Origin: Acanthaster planci
Taxonomy: Eukaryota; Echinodermata; Asteroidea; Valvatida; Acanthasteridae
DNA length: 64,000 nt
Direction: 5' to 3'
Assembly: GCF_001949145.1 (NCBI RefSeq)
Contig: NW_019091415.1
Location: forward strand, 1,471,446-1,535,445
Position numbers and translations under genes: made by a program. Position 1 is the stretch's first letter. The number at the start of each line of letters is the position of its first letter. Positions 58,901 through 64,000 of the stretch are shown in pieces. A model generated the notes under the pieces. The model was given only the letters and a program-made list of their open reading frames with translations. It had not been told where the DNA came from and did no database searches.

Positions 58901-61900
58901 TATGGAATTTTCGTATTGACAAACTTTTAGCACATAGGCCCTAATATTTAATAAGAAGGCCTTAAAGTGATTTTCTTTGCGAGAACAGGATATCGCATTT
59001 CCATTTTAGGAGGAGCAATGGATATAAGAACACCAGCCTTGAAAAATGTAACGGCGTTGCAGACCCACAACTCGGTTTCCAGTTTCATTGGCAATGCGGT
59101 TTGTTTGTAGGATTAATCTCTAAAATGAAAGGAATTCAACTTTGGTTCTGACTTACCAGTGATGCGTCCAATATCTCCTTGTCTCTCCCCAGCGTAGCCC
59201 ATGACGTGCCCACCCAGACTGTGCCCGACGAGATGAATCGATTGGCCCGTAATATTGTAAACTGCCTGGAATCGAACCAGGATTAAAGGAAACAATCTTA
59301 CGCAGAGTCTCAGGTTGTCTTTATAGTATACCCTACAGGCCCAAGAACTGTATATTCGCTCAAGAGTACTTGGATGCGCTACAAGAGGCGACTTTTTGAA
59401 ACTCATTAGAAAACTCTTAGGAGCTGATCCAGGATTTTTTGCCAGGGGATGGTTTTTGAAATGTTTGCATGGGTGGAGGTACTGTGTTTTCCGTCCTTGA
59501 TGAATTCATTTAATCTCTTTGTTTTTGTCCTCAACCAAGACCTTCAGAGTGTTTATGCTAATTAGGGGGGCTTGCAACCTCAAGACGTAGGCTGCTAAAA
59601 CAAAAGCAAAACAAAAATTTGGTGATGAGCAGGAAATTCTTGCAGACGTGCGATTCGGGTCGAGACAGCTTCAACCTTCTCCTAGATTTGACCTGGCAAA
59701 CATACTGACAAACAAGAAAACAAAAAAACAAACACACGTGGAGTTTCCCGTCTCAACTTGCCTTGATTCTGTCGATGAGCAGGGACAGCTCCGCCCCAAC
59801 CACCCGCGTGTTGGCCGTGCTCTTGGAGTAGAGGGCCAGCGACCCCTCGTTCCAGTTCACCCGGATCACGTTGTAGTCCCCGTAATTCAGCAGCGCCATG
59901 GCCATGTCCACCACCCACTGCTTGTCCCCATTCTCGGTGAAGCCATGGCAGATGATCTTGGTCTCCTTGGCGGGGTCGAAGAAGGAGTTCAACAGGGACG
60001 CACTGTCCGTGTTCAGCAGGACCTGTAAAGGAATTCGAGGTGAGTGTCATGTACAGTAGGTCGGGGGCGGGGAGCAGTCACGGCCATCCATCCCCAAAGA
60101 AGTTTTTTTAATGTTTTGAATTCAATCGTAGAGGATTGCGTTTAGATGCGGTTCTTCTTTCATACACCCTGAGTTGGTGAAGCACCTCCAAATTTACCTC
60201 CATATTTCAGCAAGACGACAAGAAGAAATCTTTGGCCTTCCAAAAACTTTGTTTCTCTGGGAACCGTATTTGGGGGTCGGGGTCGACACTTGAGATCAGA
60301 TTTTAAGAGGTAACTCATCATTCCATGACCAGTCCTTGGCTTGCAGAATCTTGCATCGGCTGAGAAAAACATCATCTCCATCTTTATTTAAAAGCACGAC
60401 TACAGTTGATAAAATTGCATTTTTGAGATTAAGTGTAAAGTTGGAAGGAAAAGAGAAGAAGACTTCGTTTCGATTTCGACTGCAGAAGATTTCGAGTCCT
60501 AGGCCTGCGTACCTGCGCCAGCGAGGGATTCTTACGAGTGTTGAGATGGAACGTGGTAGCGATAGCCTCTGGGGACTCCGGCAGGACGCTGACAGCGCGG
60601 TACGGCGGGTCCAGGAACGGGTAGCCGGTGTTGAAGCACCCGAGATCCCCATAGCACACCTCGTCCTCAGTGGTGTCATCTTTGTCGAACAAACCGCCTG
60701 AAACCAAACTATTGGACGTCTTAAAAACCAAACTGTAGCACAATACATCTTCCAATCGGAATGATTTCAGCTTTAAAAATTTTCTGATCCAATTAACAAG
60801 ACTGCGTGGTAAGGGCTTTATTTTTCCGCTCCATTATATCAAATTCTTGTCCCGTTTTGGTTACAGAAATGGGCATTGAAGAAACAAGTCCGACAACAGT
60901 CGAGTTTGGGAATATTTTGGTGCTGTCCTTATATCGCTTTACTATCAGACCTAATCAGACTCAACTTTTCCAGCAACTGCCCGTTAAAATTTTCTTAAAG
61001 TAATAGAAACAAAATTTTGAAAAAAATGGTATGTGAAATGTTATTTGTGGATCTACTAAAAGAATTAAAGAAAGTAAAGGAAACAAACAGGAAAACGAAT
61101 TCCTAAGAACAGTCGTTCTGTAATCTCAATGTGCCGACGAGGTTTGCTTTTTCATAGTCCGCTTTTTTCATGACGAACAAGCCTAATGCAATATAATAAC
61201 CTTTTTGTATTTTTGTTGCTCATTCAATTCCTCTGGGCTGAACTGAAATGAATTTTCACGAGACACCAGATGGGGGAAAGATTACCTTCGATTTGTATGG
61301 AAATATCCCCCGAGCTGCCAACTACAACTAATGTCATCCAAACCGCAAGTCTCGCTATCCCCTAGGGCTGTTTTCTGTCATTTGGTAGACCATTCCCAAA
61401 CCAATATTAACTAGGCAGCTGGGTGTTTCATAGTCAGCGGCGTATCCAGCTTTTGATATCGGAAGGGCACAATCAAAAGCGAATGCGGCTTTGGGCTTAT
61501 TCAACATGATGCTGGTGGAGAAATGATTATTAAAAGCCTTACTCGCCGTCCCGACATCCTTGCTTTTATTTCATGTTTTTTTTCATAGGGTTTTGATGCT
61601 AACATTTGATAAATAAAATCATATTGGTTACTTTCTTAAGAATGAAATATTCCTTGTTTTAAAAAATCTGTTCGGGGGGAACTTCCCCACCCCGCTAGAT
61701 ACTCCACTTGTATATAGCGTCTATTATCCGACTGTTAACGCGACTGTTATTTTTGGAGCATTTTTCACATTTTAAGGATTCAAATCAAACTGAGTACTTG
61801 AAACTGTGTATCAGCATAGGTTTCAACGTACCCTAGCAATCTGACAATTTTGAATGCGTGGGCAAAGCCAGGAAACGCTGGGAAACACCCCCCGCCTACT

Positions 61901-62308
61901 ATAAACGTCTGCTTTGTACATGTACACCTTCTTTATGGGTCTGCTGTACAACGGCGTGTCCAGCGGGGGGCGGGACAACTTGCCCCCTACCGACTTTTTT
62001 TTATAAAGAATACTTCATAGGTGAGTAGGAAAGAAAGTAATCAGTATATTAATTTTTCAAATATTATAGCACCAAAACCCGAAGAAAGCATCCTCAAGAA
62101 AAAAAAGCAAGGATGTCGGGACCGTGGGTAAATCTTTTGATTTCTGCCCCAACATCATGTTGAATGAGCCCGAAGCCTCATTCGCTTTTGTATCCCCCAC
62201 CACACCAAAAGCTAGATATGCCGCTGGTGCGGTTAATGATACTTTACCGTGGACGACTCCAGCCAACGCCACAAGAATCAGGACGCGCACCACTTCCCAA
62301 ACTTTCAT
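52972..62308 (-). CDS. Gene C: secreted pancreatic-lipase-like lipase, nine clear exons plus a doubtful last exon
   Basis: Exons in transcript order: 62308-62248, 60697-60513, 60022-59762, 59265-59157, 58440-58324, 57308-57189, 56585-56340, 55244-55124, 54273-54076. A candidate terminal exon is 53038-52972. Phases join without a stop. The signal peptide is within residues 1-21 ([20 protein letters not shown]). The triad is S185 (GHSLGG), D208 (GLDPAGPYF) and H294 (CDHNRV); a 23-residue lid lies between Cys268 and Cys292. A possible N-glycosylation sequon NIT starts at residue 173. The PLAT domain begins at about residue 367. Compared with A and B, exon 2 ends earlier, the A exon 2/3 and exon 7/8 introns are missing, and intron 3 uses a GC donor (AAG|GCAAGT). 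The last exon was chosen because its acceptor (CAG|TTACAAG) and phase match A and B; it would give 494 residues, but it lacks the terminal Cys and has a weak pyrimidine tract. Treat the C-terminus and the low-coordinate boundary as unsettled. Confidence 0.85.
54480..54715. repeat. Tandem repeat, 90-bp unit, two copies (intron 9 of gene C)
   Basis: TATCTGCGCGTCTCCACGCA at 54551 and TATCTGTGCGTCTCCACTTA at 54641 give a 90-bp period. Both copies continue with GGAGTGAAGACC and AGACCTAGCTCTAGACAA. A shorter doublet of GTGTCCGAAA precedes it. Confidence 0.75.
56895..56962. repeat. Run of short hairpins (intron 6 of gene C)
   Basis: Three successive small palindromes, CACTCTTTTGGAGTG, CCACTCTTTTAAGAGTGG and ACTCCTCTGGAGT, are spaced by four to six bases. 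A looser version of the pattern (ACTC-N-GAGTGGTTT) is near 16770-16830. Confidence 0.55.
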
Positions 62309-63673
62309 ATCGAAGCTGTCTGTTCTTCAGCCCCGTGTCGAAATGATAGTCGAGCAAAATCCGCAAATTATAAGAGACAACCCTGACCACCGCAAGCTTT
62401 TTAAAACCCCTGGCGTCCTTAGAATAGAGTGACAAAAAAGCATCCTAATCCAGCATTACGCGTGATATCACGAACGATTAGGATGTTTAAAAGGGGAATC
62501 CTATTATATGCAAATCTGGGATGAACCAAAAGATTATTGTTCTTATTATTTTTACCACAATGTAAAATTAATAGGTAAAGTGCAGTTGTCTCGTTCATGT
62601 GTTCGTTTGCAGGAGGCCGCGGGGGTAACTTAATAGATTCCGTGCTGAAAATCGAAAATGCCACTGTGATCCAAACGGTTCCAATGGAAAAATTTGGTCA
62701 AACACTTTCAAGGTGGAAAAGTTTGAAGACAATTGAGACACCTCCTTTGGTTTAAATGGTCGCCCACTAGTTTTCCACCAACAAAACGTATCCTTCCTGC
62801 TTCTCCGGAAAGATGAGGGCGCTCTTACTTTACGGGCTCCAGGCCGGATACCAGGTATCGTGAACTCACCAATAATGATAAAATCCAGAGTCACTGAGTC
62901 ATCCCACTGAGTTGTGTTGTTCTGTTTTTACTCAAGTAACCCCCCCCCCAAAAAAAATGGCTGGAGGCTACCACAAGAAGGTGAAATTCAGAGGAGGACC
63001 AAAATGCCGTTTATTTCGTTTGGGCAATAAATGTCTCCCAAAGAATGACAATATAAATCAGCTGAATTGGTAAATATGCATGTATTTTATGGCCTCTGTG
63101 AGGCTACATTTTGGGAAGGAAAGCGTAGGAGAAAGACCCAAAGAATTAAATCGCCCTTTCTCTCGTTAATAAAAGATTCCTCTCAATTACAAAATTAATG
63201 TCGTGAACGTGATTTCGACAAGTGAACGTTGGCTTTGATAGCGCCCTCTGCTGAGTCTTGCCTATTTTTTTTTGTTGTGCTGAGTTTAGCAGGTGGCCCA
63301 CTTAATGGTATGCGCAGAGTCCAGTCCGATCCCGGCACGTTTCTAGACTCACAAAAGTTCATCTTCACCTATCCTTTAATCATGACTGAGAGCGCTTTGT
63401 AAGTTGTAACTTTGTATCTGTTTCATGTTCGGAATGTTAAATTAAGACATGACAACGATAACTTCTAGACCCTATTTCGTTTCAAAGATCGAGCGAATTC
63501 AGGTTGAATACTAATTTCTTTTGTTTTAGTATTAAATTAGAAATATAAGCCTTGAGGGACTTGCTTGGCGAGTTTATGCAGTTACTCACAAGCACTGCGG
63601 AATGCCTGTACATTGTGTTGCAATCATGCATACCCGATCGGCATCGTGATAGTGTACATGTACATGTCCAAGG

Positions 63674-63680
63674 TATATAA
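63674..63680 (+). promoter_or_regulatory. Candidate TATA box inside a palindrome
   Basis: TATATAA sits between the inverted repeats GTGTACATGTACATG (63651-63665) and GTACATGTACAC. It is 37 bp before the candidate start codon at 63717. Confidence 0.35.
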
Positions 63681-63716
63681 GTACATGTACACGGATGGAC
63701 GGAACTCGGGGTGAAA

Positions 63717-63835
63717 ATGGTGCCGAATTGGACGCCAGTTCTCGGCGATCGTGACTTCAAGTCGAAGCTGCAATTTGGCTCGAACGAAGAATCAGGATCC
63801 ATCTTAATCCGAGTCAACTCCTTTGAACTTGACTG
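63717..63835 (+). CDS. Possible first coding exon of an unrecognised gene
   Basis: The ATG has a good context (GAAAATGG) and opens a frame of 39 codons plus two bases, ending at a consensus donor (CTG|GTAAGT). It begins MVPNWTPVLGDRDFKSKLQF and ends RVNSFELD. It has no hydrophobic start and I recognise no domain. A TATA-like motif lies just upstream. The downstream exons would lie outside the window. A minus-strand frame of similar length overlaps it, so this is only a candidate. Confidence 0.3.
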
Positions 63836-64000
63836 GTAAGTTTGTTGGTAGAAAATCCTTTTTGAGTGTCACGAGTTGGAGGCATGTTGCCGACCCACGA
63901 CGTTGCTTGTTGATCGATGTTTATCTACACGCAGCATAGGCCGTGAAGCAGTTGTGTGTGGTCGATCCTAACTGACCTTCGTTTGACCCAGCAGTGGTCA

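Noticed and set aside
1-64000. CRISPR arrays, operons, ribosome binding sites, rRNA
   Set aside because: None seen; the window is clearly eukaryotic with spliced genes.

Overview
This window is eukaryotic genomic DNA. It has multi-exon genes with consensus GT/AG splice sites, introns of 0.3-2.6 kb, transposon relics, foldback elements, minisatellites and two assembly gaps (N at 30991-31311 and 49575-50095). Gene content (secreted lipases of the pancreatic type with a full-length lid and a C-terminal PLAT domain) fits a metazoan. An invertebrate deuterostome such as an echinoderm, hemichordate or cephalochordate is my guess, but the species is not fixed by anything I can read.

Three pancreatic-lipase-like genes could be assembled exon by exon with a continuous reading frame. 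Gene A (12559-26982, +) has 11 exons and 493 residues. Gene B (34629-49071, -) has 11 exons and 494 residues. Gene C (about 52972-62308, -) has nine clear exons plus a doubtful last one. All three keep the Ser-Asp-His triad (GHSLG, GLDPA, C-N/D-H), a signal peptide and a 22-23 residue lid loop. A and B are mirror images: exons, introns, UTRs and distal upstream DNA match in inverted orientation. The arms run from about 11.15 to 28.10 kb and from about 33.85 to 51.36 kb, around a spacer of about 5.7 kb. C is an older relative with a different intron pattern and one GC-AG intron.

A second, unrecognised family occurs twice. One copy (30783-32378, +) lies in the spacer and is interrupted by an N gap. 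The other is a 5' fragment at 1-205 (-) that runs off the left edge. Both start with an N-terminal hydrophobic segment followed by the same conserved block, so they are paralogues of an apparently membrane-anchored or secreted protein of unknown function.

The rest is mobile and repetitive DNA: a decayed Ty3/gypsy-type element (about 8.40-10.70 kb, -), a LINE reverse-transcriptase 3' end inside intron 3 of gene B, two copies of a TA-flanked terminal-inverted-repeat element, three copies of a 175-bp palindromic element rich in CCAAT motifs, a tRNA-derived SINE shared by intron 4 of A and B, and several minisatellites. Insertions that differ between the two arms postdate the duplication; the shared SINE predates it. 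Most of 0.2-8.4 kb and 62.4-63.6 kb shows no supportable gene.
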